NCBI GenBank assembly: GCA_913058555.1 | Contig: CAJXRJ010000241.1 | Span: 1 to 9,668 of the forward strand | Length of the DNA: 9,668 nucleotides | Direction of reading: 5' to 3' | Source of the DNA: an uncultured bacterium | GTDB lineage: Bacteria > Planctomycetota > UBA1135 > GCA-002686595 | Shown: positions 1-5,844 of the stretch, piece after piece | Layout: each line of letters starts with the position of its first letter | How positions within the stretch are numbered: position 1 is the first letter of the stretch | Made by a program: the position numbers and the translations under genes | The notes under the pieces: generated by a model | Seen by the model: the letters and a program-made list of their open reading frames with translations, nothing else | What the model was told of the DNA's origin: nothing | Databases searched by the model: none

Positions 1-42
1 CACTGCATATCGTCGGCAGCGTCAGATGTGTATAAGAGACAG
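1..42 (+). other. Untrimmed Nextera i5 index and read-1 transposon adapter
   Basis: This is not genomic. Bases 2-9 (ACTGCATA) match the Nextera i5 index known as S506/N506, and base 1 fits the last base of the P5 primer. Bases 10-23 are the read-1 adapter TCGTCGGCAGCGTC, and 24-42 are the 19-base Tn5 mosaic end (AGATGTGTATAAGAGACAG). An open frame beginning at ATG 26 translates the mosaic end as MCIRDR, a familiar adapter-contamination peptide. The identification rests on exact recall of the kit sequence and is very secure. Real sequence begins at 43. Confidence 0.98.
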
Positions 43-991
43 GCGCACGTTCAAGCTCACAAGCAGCGGACGCGAGTGGGAAGCCCAGGACCTCGACGGC
101 AAGCTGGATCAACTTTTCCAGTACGTCACGGAAGATTTCGACCCCATGGCGGAGTCGATGCACCAGCCGGCCATGCGGCGGCTGCTGCTCAAGATGACGA
201 AGCGGCTGGAAGTGGGGGTCTGGTACGACGTGATGTACCTGCCGTTCCTGGCGCGCAACGCCTACTTGGCCCAGCTCGACGGCCGCGGCGTAGCGGACGA
301 AGTGGCCCGCCTGGGGTCATCAGGAATCGGCGCGTCGGAAGATCTTCAGCGGCTCAGCTGGAATCTCGTGGGCTGGGTCCGCAAGCGGCTCTACCTGCTC
401 GGCATCATCGATCTCGGCTACGACGACAAAGGGCACCCGGTCGCCATGCGCCTGACGCAGATTGGAGCGCGCGTCCTTGGGATGGTCGAAGGGCAGTCGA
501 CGTCCACGGGGGTCGGGGCCATCGGCCGATTGATCGTCACCGCGGACTTCGAGGTGGTGCTCTTCGGGAGCGGCGACGACGCCGACCTGACCCACGACTT
601 GGACCGCTTCGCGGATCGCGTCAAGGAAGGCGCCATGCAACAGTTCCGGCTGAGCGACAAGTCGGTGCACCGTGGACTGGTGGAGGGGCTCACCCTCTCA
701 CGCATGTCCGAGATCCTGACGGCCAATGCCAGAACGCCGGTGCCCCAGAACGTGTTGCAGTCGATCCGCGGCTGGGCGGATCAAGCGGGCCTGCTGACCC
801 TGGATGACGGGCTGATCGTCCGCTCGAAGGATCCCATGGCCCTCGCCAAGTTCGTGCGCGACGCGGGCGTGCGTCCCTTCGTGGACTCGACCCTCGACGC
901 CCACTCTGTCCGCCTCAAGGGCAAGACCAGCCGATCCCGCTACCGGACCTTGTTCCGCGATCTGGGGTACCTGATCGAAGTGGTGGCATGA
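43..991 (+). CDS. Helicase-associated (XPB/Ssl2 N-terminal-like) protein, 5'-truncated
   Basis: This is the C-terminal 315 residues of a larger protein; the 5' end is cut by the adapter, so the real start is absent and the first complete genomic codon is at 44. The clearest signature is at about 530-790: a hydrophobic strand LIVTADFEVVL, then FADRV, then FRLSDKSVHRGLVEGL, then VPQNVLQSIRGWADQAG. This pattern is typical of the helicase-associated domain found in bacterial XPB/Ssl2-like proteins (Pfam Helicase_C_3 family, from memory). The upstream part (about 100-480) is helical, with a possible winged-helix segment around WVRKRLYLLGIIDLGY. No Walker A or DEAD/DEAH motif is present here, so if the full protein has an ATPase core it lies elsewhere or in a partner. 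The TGA stop overlaps the next gene's ATG as ATGA, indicating translational coupling. Family assignment is fairly good; the precise role, presumably DNA repair or processing, is unknown. Confidence 0.72.
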
Positions 992-1761
992 GCGGCGCGG
1001 GGCCCTCCGACGCGGCGCCCTCGCGGCGCATGCCAGGGGCGCTGCTTGCCCTGTCACCGGGGACGCTGCGGGGGGGGCGAGGGTTCGACGGGATCCTCGC
1101 CGCGCTCGAACGCGCCGTCGATGCCGCCGTGCAAGGTGGCCTCCGCAGTTTGATGCTCCGGGAACCGTTCCTGGAGGACGGCGAGACACTCGCCCTGGGT
1201 CTCCGCCTTTCAAGCGTCCTGCGGGGCGCCGCTGGCGGGGCATCGACTTGGTTCGCTATCCACGACCGCGTGCACCTCGCCGGCGAGCTTGGGGCCGACG
1301 GAGTCCACCTCGGAGGCCGGTCCCTCCCGCCCGCGGAGGCACGGAACGTGCTCGACGGGGCTCCGGTGGCCATCGGCCTCTCGGCCCACGCCGGCGATGA
1401 CCCGCGCGCAAGTGAGGCCGTGGACTACGCCTTCCATTCCCCCGTGTTCCCGCCAACCTCCAAAGAGAAGGGCGGCGGGCCCGCGGTCGGGCCGAGCGGC
1501 CTCCGAGCCTTCGCGGAATCATCCCCAGTGCCTGTTTGGGCCCTCGGGGGGATCGATGCCGAGGCCATTCGGTCCTTGGGCAACCACGGGGGACATGCCG
1601 GCGTCGCGCTCATTGGGTCCCTCTGGGGGACGGACGCCGTGCCGCTTGGACCAGGGCGCCACGGGCCCCTGGGCGACCTCGCGGGGATCCGTGGACGCAC
1701 GGAGGATCTCGCCGCCGCGGCGTTCGAGGTGCTCGGCAGCCCCCGAGAAACATCCGACTAG
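988..1761 (+). CDS. Thiamine phosphate synthase / TenI family protein
   Basis: A 257-residue TIM-barrel protein of the ThiE/TenI superfamily. ThiE joins HMP-diphosphate to the thiazole phosphate to make thiamine monophosphate; TenI is the related thiazole tautomerase. Motifs in order: LMLREP (ThiE usually has QxRxK), HDRVHLA, GADGVHLGG, IGLSAH, VDYAFHSPVFPPTSKEKGG (phosphate-loop-like GPxFxTxTK), VWALGGID and AGVALIGSLW. The ThiE 'HLGQxD' motif is HLGGRS here, and the Lys of QxRxK is Pro, so Mg/diphosphate-binding residues seem degraded and a TenI-like activity is possible. The presence of thiL nearby supports a thiamine role. I used ATG 988, which overlaps the upstream stop; ATG 1030 is an alternative that starts just before the first beta strand (LLALSPG). 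The family is secure; the ThiE-versus-TenI choice is open, so no symbol is given. Confidence 0.85.
   Translation: MSGAGPSDAAPSRRMPGALLALSPGTLRGGRGFDGILAALERAVDAAVQGGLRSLMLREPFLEDGETLALGLRLSSVLRGAAGGASTWFAIHDRVHLAGELGADGVHLGGRSLPPAEARNVLDGAPVAIGLSAHAGDDPRASEAVDYAFHSPVFPPTSKEKGGGPAVGPSGLRAFAESSPVPVWALGGIDAEAIRSLGNHGGHAGVALIGSLWGTDAVPLGPGRHGPLGDLAGIRGRTEDLAAAAFEVLGSPRETSD
1070..1077 (+). repeat. Run of eight G within the 5' part of the thiE/tenI gene
   Basis: An uninterrupted G8 tract lies about 80 bases into the gene, encoding part of LRGGRGF. The frame is intact as sequenced. Such tracts are prone to polymerase slippage and to sequencing or assembly length errors, so the N-terminal frame upstream of it is slightly less certain than the rest. 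Confidence 0.9.
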
Positions 1762-1788
1762 AATCTCGGAGGGCCCGAGACGGCCCTC
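1743..1788 (+). promoter_or_regulatory. Overlapping alternative hairpins before the S26-like gene
   Basis: Three perfect inverted repeats share bases at the thiE/tenI end and in the 33-base spacer before ATG 1795. Stem A pairs CCGAGA (1743-1748) with TCTCGG (1764-1769). Stem B pairs the same TCTCGG with CCGAGA (1775-1780) across a 5-base loop. Stem C pairs GAGGGCC (1769-1775) with GGCCCTC (1782-1788) across a 6-base loop. A and B exclude each other, B and C exclude each other, and A and C compete only for base 1769. The only Shine-Dalgarno-like run, GGAGGG (1768-1773), is sequestered in stem C. No T-tract follows, so it is not a standard intrinsic terminator. The pairings are read directly; the regulatory role (attenuation or translational control) is inference. 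Confidence 0.4.
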
Positions 1789-1794
1789 ACTCCC

Positions 1795-2175
1795 ATGACG
1801 TCCCAAGCGAAGCTCCTGCGCACCCTCCGCCGAGTCACGGTGTTCATCGCCGTGTTGGGTGTCGTGTACCTCGCCACTCGCTACCAAACGATCACGCTGC
1901 CCTCAACGGGCTGCTCCCCTGTGGCGCGCTTCGCGGCTGGGGACCGGCTGATCGTCGACGGCCGGCCAAGGCCGCTGGAGAAAGGCGACGCAGTCCTGGT
2001 CCGAGATGACGCCGGGCGCTTGCAGCTGACCATGGTCGAGTCGCTTCGGGAGACGGACGGGTCCCTTTGGTGCGTGTCGAATGTCCCCGAGTGCCCGGGG
2101 TTTTCCTCCGAGCAGGCGGGGTGGATCGATCCTTCGCGCGTCGCGGGCCGGGTCCTCTTCGGTTGGAGTCTGTAG
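1795..2175 (+). CDS. Small membrane-anchored S26 signal peptidase-like protein, probably lacking catalytic Lys
   Basis: A 126-residue protein with one N-terminal transmembrane segment (about residues 14-28, preceded by LRTLRR) and a short domain that aligns by eye with type I signal peptidases (family S26). GCSPVARFAAGDRLIV (39-54) matches the spacing of the GxSMxPTxxxGDxxxV box, placing Ser41 at the catalytic serine. LEKGDAVLV (61-69) matches the 'xRGDIVVF' strand, and a C-terminal GWIDPSRVAGRVLF matches the 'GxVPxxxIxGRVxF' box. The segment expected to read 'KRVxGLPGD' is TMVESLRE, so the general-base Lys appears replaced by Thr80 or missing. The Met and Pro-Thr of the serine box are also lost. 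It could be an inactive relative, a specialised protease or a folding/anchor protein. The start is the first ATG after the spacer; the gene is followed after four bases by thiL. Confidence 0.6.
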   Translation: MTSQAKLLRTLRRVTVFIAVLGVVYLATRYQTITLPSTGCSPVARFAAGDRLIVDGRPRPLEKGDAVLVRDDAGRLQLTMVESLRETDGSLWCVSNVPECPGFSSEQAGWIDPSRVAGRVLFGWSL

Positions 2176-2179
2176 CGCC

Positions 2180-3145
2180 ATGGCACCCGGGGGCTGGACC
2201 GAGGACGGTGTCCATTTGTGGCTCGCCGAACAGTCGTTTCCAAAGGGGCTGCGTGGGTCGCGGGGCCATGACGCGGCGGTGCTCCACGGGCTGGACGGGA
2301 CCCCCGTTCTCTGCTCCGACCAGTGCATTGAGGGGGTTCACTTCCCACCTGGCACGGCGCCGCGAGCTGCGGGTCGCAAGGCGGTGCTTCGTACCCTGTC
2401 GGACCTGGCGGCAAGCGCCTGTGATCCTGTGGCGGTGACCCTCAACGTGCGCGCCCCGGGTGCGACGAGCGAGGGATCGATCCGCGAGCTCATCCTTGGG
2501 GCGGCCGAAGCCGCGCGGGAGCACGGTGCCGAATTGGTCGCGGGGGATCTCGCCATGGCGGAAGGCGACATTGGAATCTCCGTCACCGCAATGGGGAGCC
2601 TCCCGGCAGACCAGACGCCCGTCGCGAGAGAGCTGGCCACACCTGGCCAGGTCGTGGGAGTTTCCGGCCCCTTGGGCGGCAGCTTCGATGGCGGCCGGCA
2701 CCTCGAGCCCCGTCCAAGGTTCGACGCAGCGCGCACAGCCGTAGCCGCGGGAGCGACGTCGATGATGGACGTCAGCGATGGCTTAGCCTGGGACCTCTAT
2801 CGGCTGGCGCGCGCCGCGGGGGTGCGGGTGACGATCAACCTGTCGTCGGTTCCCGTTCACCCCGACGTCGACGAATCGCTCTCCGGGCCCGGGCGATTGG
2901 CCCATGCACTCCACGACGGCGAGGATCACGAATTGCTCGCCTGCTGGCACCCATCCGCGCCTTTGCCGCTGGGCTGGACCGTCATCGGGGAGGTCCTCGA
3001 TGGCTCTGGTCTCTATCTGGCTGGCGGAGAAGGTCCGGGGGAGTGGGATCCCACCCTCACCGGCGGATGGCGCCACGGCGAAAATGCCCCCAGGCCAAAA
3101 GGCCCCAAGCCAAAAGCCCCCAAGCCAAAAGCCAACGGCAGGTAG
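2180..3145 (+). CDS. thiL: Thiamine-monophosphate kinase
   Basis: ThiL phosphorylates thiamine monophosphate to thiamine diphosphate with ATP in the cytoplasm, the last step of the pathway. The 321-residue product shows the family motifs in order: GHDAAVL (29-35, usually GDDAAVL), DQCIEGVHF (47-55), RTLSDLAASACDP (71-83), AGDLAMAEGD (121-130), VSGPLGGSFDGGR (161-173), MMDVSDGLAWDL (195-206) and GEDHELL (247-253). The first Asp of the metal-binding GDDA motif is His here, which is unusual, although the remaining Asp residues are kept. The C-terminus ends in a Pro-Lys tail (about 305-318) encoded by a 15-base tandem repeat and not part of the usual enzyme. I chose ATG 2180, four bases after the previous stop, because the 33 extra residues possible from ATG 2081 lie inside the upstream gene and show no family similarity. 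Confidence 0.93.
   Translation: MAPGGWTEDGVHLWLAEQSFPKGLRGSRGHDAAVLHGLDGTPVLCSDQCIEGVHFPPGTAPRAAGRKAVLRTLSDLAASACDPVAVTLNVRAPGATSEGSIRELILGAAEAAREHGAELVAGDLAMAEGDIGISVTAMGSLPADQTPVARELATPGQVVGVSGPLGGSFDGGRHLEPRPRFDAARTAVAAGATSMMDVSDGLAWDLYRLARAAGVRVTINLSSVPVHPDVDESLSGPGRLAHALHDGEDHELLACWHPSAPLPLGWTVIGEVLDGSGLYLAGGEGPGEWDPTLTGGWRHGENAPRPKGPKPKAPKPKANGR
3088..3132 (+). repeat. 15-base tandem repeat, three copies, at the 3' end of thiL
   Basis: Copies at 3088-3102 (CCCCAGGCCAAAAGG), 3103-3117 and 3118-3132 (both CCCCAAGCCAAAAGC). The first copy differs from the others at two bases. Because the unit is a multiple of three, each copy encodes five residues and gives the in-frame tail PRPKG-PKPKA-PKPKA before NGR and the stop. 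Two identical copies suggest recent duplication by slippage, and copy number may vary between strains. Confidence 0.95.
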
Positions 3146-3147
3146 CC

Positions 3148-3153
3148 TATAAG
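3148..3153 (+). promoter_or_regulatory. -10-like hexamer TATAAG just upstream of tsaE
   Basis: TATAAG ends five bases before the tsaE ATG in otherwise GC-rich DNA. No Shine-Dalgarno sequence precedes this start and no convincing -35 box is seen 16-18 bases upstream. The spacing would suit leaderless transcription starting at or near the ATG. A single short AT-rich hexamer is weak evidence by itself. Confidence 0.3.
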
Positions 3154-3158
3154 TCGCC

Positions 3159-3731
3159 ATGCACGATACGCACACCGCCATCGAAGCCCGCCTCCTCGGC
3201 GAAGATGCCACCCTGGACCTCGGCCGCCTCATTGGCGAGGCGAGCGCTGCGGGCCTCGTGCTCGCGCTGGAGGGGGACCTCGGGTGCGGCAAAACCACCC
3301 TCGTGCGCGGGATCGCCGAAGCGCTCCGCATCGACGGAAACGTGGCGAGCCCCACCTACACCCTGATGCAGACCCATACCGGCGGGCGCTTGCCCCTGGT
3401 GCATTTTGACGCCTGGATGGAGGGACGGGAGAAGGCTCTCCTCGCGGACGGCGCCGACGAGTTCCTCCAATCCGACGGGATCTCGGTGGTGGAGTGGGCC
3501 AGTCGAGTGGAGGAGTGGCTTCCCAGCGACCGGGTCGCCGTTCATCTGCACCACGAAACCCTCGACTCGCGCCGGGTCGTCATCGAATTCATGGGAAAGA
3601 CGGGCAAGACCCAAGAACGCCTCTTGGGGTCCCTGCGGGCAGCCCTGGGCACCCCACCTGGAGAGGAGCCGGACCCAGGAACGGCCCAGCGGAGCGGCAA
3701 AGACGGGGCCAATTCCCCGCATTTGGAATGA
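3159..3731 (+). CDS. tsaE: tRNA threonylcarbamoyladenosine (t6A37) synthesis ATPase TsaE
   Basis: TsaE is the P-loop ATPase that works with TsaB and TsaD to place the threonylcarbamoyl group on A37 of ANN-decoding tRNAs in the cytoplasm. The 190-residue product has the Walker A motif GDLGCGKTT (39-47), the family SPTYTL loop (64-69), HFDAW (82-86, where HFDxYR is usual, so Tyr is Trp), and VVEWASR followed by LP (110-122), matching the usual 'xxEWxxR...LP' region. After about residue 155 there is a Pro/Gly-rich extension not typical of the family (usually about 150-160 residues). Its stop overlaps the sigma-factor start as ATGA, so the extension may exist partly because of that overlap. TsaB, TsaC and TsaD are not in the window. 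Confidence 0.93.
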   Translation: MHDTHTAIEARLLGEDATLDLGRLIGEASAAGLVLALEGDLGCGKTTLVRGIAEALRIDGNVASPTYTLMQTHTGGRLPLVHFDAWMEGREKALLADGADEFLQSDGISVVEWASRVEEWLPSDRVAVHLHHETLDSRRVVIEFMGKTGKTQERLLGSLRAALGTPPGEEPDPGTAQRSGKDGANSPHLE

Positions 3732-4549
3732 ACCCTCCCGAGGGAGAGGCGTTTCCACCCCCGTTGAAAGACCTCGGAACCGGAGCCTGTGACCCGCTGG
3801 TGGCCCTCCAAAGGGGGGACCCCGAGCCCTTCGAGGCGTTTGCGAAGTCACATTCCCGTCGTTTCCTGGGCTTCTTCGATCGCCTGGGCGCCGCCCGATC
3901 CGAATCCGAAGACCTGGTCCAAGAGACCTTCCTCAAGTTGTTCCGCCTCGCCGCCCAATCCAATCCCGCTCCCGGATCTGCTCCCGGGCCCGACCCCAGT
4001 CCCATCGGATCGGGGAGTGGATCAGCGATGGAGGCGGCCGACCGGGCGAAGGGGGCCCCCAAGGGCGAAACCCAGGCCGGCACCACCTACCACGACCGCG
4101 GCCAGTTCCTCGCCTACGCCTTTCGGGTCGCCCGCAATGTTTGGATCGACCGCACCCGCCGAAGGGCCAGCGCCCCTGGCCGCACGGAAGATGACGCGTC
4201 GGAGCTTCCGATCAGTATCGATGCCCGTCGGCCCAATCGCTCCACTCCAGCGCCCGGCGCCGCCGCGGAAGTCAGAGATGAGGCGGACCGGATCCGAGAG
4301 GCCATCGCGGCCTTGCCTGAATCTCACCGTTTGGTCTTTGAACTCGGCGTTCTCCAGGAGCTTCCGTACGCGGAGATCGCCCATGCCCTCGATATCCCCG
4401 TCGGCACCGTCAAGTCCCGCATGTTCAACGCCCACCGCCGCATCAAGGCAAGCCTGGTGGATGCCGATGAAGCCCGCGAGCTGATGAACAAACGCCGCCA
4501 CTCCGAATCCCTTTCGCGGACTCCGCGTCCCCGGGGGCAAGCCTCATGA
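3728..4549 (+). CDS. ECF-family RNA polymerase sigma factor with insertion in sigma-2
   Basis: A 273-residue sigma-70 family protein of the extracytoplasmic-function type, directing RNA polymerase to a specific promoter set. Sigma region 2 begins near residue 24 and includes SEDLVQETFLKLFRLA (60-75), typical of region 2.2. Regions 2.3-2.4 resume at GQFLAYAFRVARNVWIDRTRRR (126-146 or so). Region 4 is at about 187-243, with ALPESHRLVFELGVLQ, then YAEIAHALDIPVGTVKSR, a clear helix-turn-helix. Between regions 2.2 and 2.3, where about 10 residues are usual, there are about 50 Pro/Gly/Ser/Ala-rich residues (76-125). ATG 3728 overlaps the tsaE stop; the open frame extends upstream inside tsaE but without sigma similarity. 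The gene overlaps the downstream membrane-protein gene as ATGA, the classic arrangement of an ECF sigma factor with its regulator. Confidence 0.9.
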   Translation: MNPPEGEAFPPPLKDLGTGACDPLVALQRGDPEPFEAFAKSHSRRFLGFFDRLGAARSESEDLVQETFLKLFRLAAQSNPAPGSAPGPDPSPIGSGSGSAMEAADRAKGAPKGETQAGTTYHDRGQFLAYAFRVARNVWIDRTRRRASAPGRTEDDASELPISIDARRPNRSTPAPGAAAEVRDEADRIREAIAALPESHRLVFELGVLQELPYAEIAHALDIPVGTVKSRMFNAHRRIKASLVDADEARELMNKRRHSESLSRTPRPRGQAS

Positions 4550-5682
4550 GTCAGTCAGACGCCCAAGATCAAACGAGTGGACGGTCCCCGATGCCCGGTG
4601 TCGATCCGTCCGCATGGATGGATCTCGACGACCAGGTCCTTGAGGAGGCCGTTGACCGTCTCTTTGATGGCCCTACTTCTGGCCCCACTTCTGACTCGGG
4701 CGGGAAACTGGTCGCTGATCTCTCTGGCGACCCCGCAGATGGCGTCGACAGCTTGCTGGCCTTCGGGGCAGCTTGCCGCTCGGCGCTTCAGTTGGACGAG
4801 GCTGGATCCGTAAGCGAATCCGAGTCGGAGCGCCTCCGTGAACGGCGCGTGGTCGCTCGCGTCCTGGCGAGGACCACCCGAGGGGATCGAGAGACTGGGG
4901 TCATCGACTTTGTCTCTGAGAAGCTTCGTCGCTCGTCCTTCCTGCGTGTGGCCGCCGCCATCTTGGTGGTGCAGGTCACGGTGGTACCGTTGATCGCCTG
5001 GCACCTGGCGAAGCAACCGACCCGTGAGGGGTTCATGACCGGCATCGAGCCGGCCCCCGAAGTCCTCGAGCAGGACCTACCGCGCCTTCGGGAGCCCATC
5101 GAGGAGGCACCCACCCGCCATGACGATCTCATGGTCATCGGGACCTCCCTTTCCGCTGCGATCGTGGGTGCCAACGTCGAGGGAATGAACCTCGACACCG
5201 TGGTTGCCTCCGGCGCCCTGGACCACGCATTGGTCCGCCTCGCCCAGGTGGCCGCCGATCCCCAGCGCGGGATGGAGGCGTTCACGTCCGAGGCTGCGGG
5301 GGCGGACGACACCCCACAGGTCCAGCAGAGCAGGAACCTGCTCATTCGGGCGCTCGACCTGGAGTCCCGCCTGATGGCCTTCGAGAACGCCCGCCACGCG
5401 GGTGGCCTGAGCAGCTCCATTCGAGAGCTTGCAGAGGACCTCGAAGGGGCCATCCAACGGATCGCCGAGAGCGGTACGGAGTGGACCCCGGCCATGGTTC
5501 TGGCTGCGAAAGCCCTCGAGCGAGCCGCAGGACTCAACCTGGCCGTCCCGGAGGGCCCGTCTGGGGCCCTCGACGACGGGCGCGATTGGTTCGCCTGGCT
5601 GGCGGATGCCCTGGAGTTCGACGGTGCTGGCTCCAGCTCCGCCACGGTCGACGCATGGCTGACGGCCATCCGTTCGCGCTGA
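4546..5682 (+). CDS. Single-pass membrane protein, candidate anti-sigma factor
   Basis: A 378-residue protein that I cannot assign to a named family. Residues 1-130 are mostly acidic and polar, with a helical DDQVLEEAVDRLFDG segment (28-42). A single transmembrane helix follows at about 132-154 (FLRVAAAILVVQVTVVPLIAWHL), preceded by basic KLRRS. Residues 155-378 form a presumably periplasmic, helical, Ala/Leu-rich region. Its start overlaps the ECF sigma stop by ATGA, and the topology (cytoplasmic N-terminus, one membrane span, exported C-terminus) is that of membrane anti-sigma factors. The zinc-binding HxxxCxxC motif of ZAS-type anti-sigmas is absent: only Cys77 is visible in the N-terminal part. 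The regulatory role is inferred from context; it could instead be an envelope protein under sigma control. Confidence 0.65.
   Translation: MSQSDAQDQTSGRSPMPGVDPSAWMDLDDQVLEEAVDRLFDGPTSGPTSDSGGKLVADLSGDPADGVDSLLAFGAACRSALQLDEAGSVSESESERLRERRVVARVLARTTRGDRETGVIDFVSEKLRRSSFLRVAAAILVVQVTVVPLIAWHLAKQPTREGFMTGIEPAPEVLEQDLPRLREPIEEAPTRHDDLMVIGTSLSAAIVGANVEGMNLDTVVASGALDHALVRLAQVAADPQRGMEAFTSEAAGADDTPQVQQSRNLLIRALDLESRLMAFENARHAGGLSSSIRELAEDLEGAIQRIAESGTEWTPAMVLAAKALERAAGLNLAVPEGPSGALDDGRDWFAWLADALEFDGAGSSSATVDAWLTAIRSR
4669..4692 (+). repeat. 12-base tandem repeat encoding GPTS-GPTS
   Basis: GGCCCTACTTCT (4669-4680) is followed directly by GGCCCCACTTCT (4681-4692), one mismatch apart. It is in frame and encodes two GPTS units in the N-terminal cytoplasmic part of the candidate anti-sigma factor. 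It looks like a small slippage duplication in a flexible linker. Confidence 0.85.
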
Positions 5683-5685
5683 TTG

Positions 5686-5744
5686 GCACCGAAACCACCG
5701 GTGCGATCGGCCCCGACGGGGCCCCCTGGGCCTCGCCTGGGGCC
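5686..5744 (+). promoter_or_regulatory. Cluster of GC-rich hairpins after the membrane-protein stop
   Basis: Directly downstream of the stop at 5680-5682, GCACCG (5686-5691) pairs with CGGTGC (5699-5704) over a 7-base loop. GGCCCC (5709-5714) then pairs with GGGGCC (5718-5723) over 3 bases. The second GGCCCC (5720-5725) could alternatively pair with GGGGCC at 5739-5744. No T-rich tract follows, so this is not a textbook intrinsic terminator. It may mark a transcript boundary or processing site, and it argues that this stretch is intergenic and not the N-terminus of the next protein. Confidence 0.35.
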
Positions 5745-5831
5745 GGTCTCGAATCCGGCCCTCCGGGAGAGCTCTTACACATCGCCCGAATTGCAGGCGA
5801 ACCGGTCACAACGCGCCGGACTCGGTCCAGC

Positions 5832-5837
5832 TATCTT
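5832..5837 (+). promoter_or_regulatory. -10-like hexamer TATCTT upstream of the TolC-family gene
   Basis: TATCTT fits the TANNNT -10 pattern and ends seven bases before ATG 5845. No Shine-Dalgarno and no clear -35 element are visible. The spacing would suit leaderless transcription from this ATG and supports it as the start. Confidence 0.3.
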
Positions 5838-5844
5838 GGCGGGC

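Noticed and set aside
28..807. Second + strand frame starting in the adapter (MYKRQ...)
   Set aside because: Its start is adapter sequence, and the protein is Arg/Pro/Gly-rich low complexity, typical of an off-frame translation of a GC-rich gene.
1741..1794. Possible TPP (THI-box) riboswitch near the thiamine genes
   Set aside because: The spacer is far too short, and the conserved core of the TPP aptamer (CTGAGA and the GATAATGCCAGCG-like segment) is absent; only CCGAGA is seen.
2081..2179. Upstream extension of ThiL to ATG 2081
   Set aside because: It overlaps the conserved C-terminal box of the S26-like gene and has no ThiL similarity; ATG 2180 sits four bases after that gene's stop.
3494..3727. 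Upstream extension of the sigma-factor frame inside tsaE
   Set aside because: The region codes clearly for TsaE in another frame; the extension lacks sigma similarity, and the ATGA overlap at 3728 gives a natural start.
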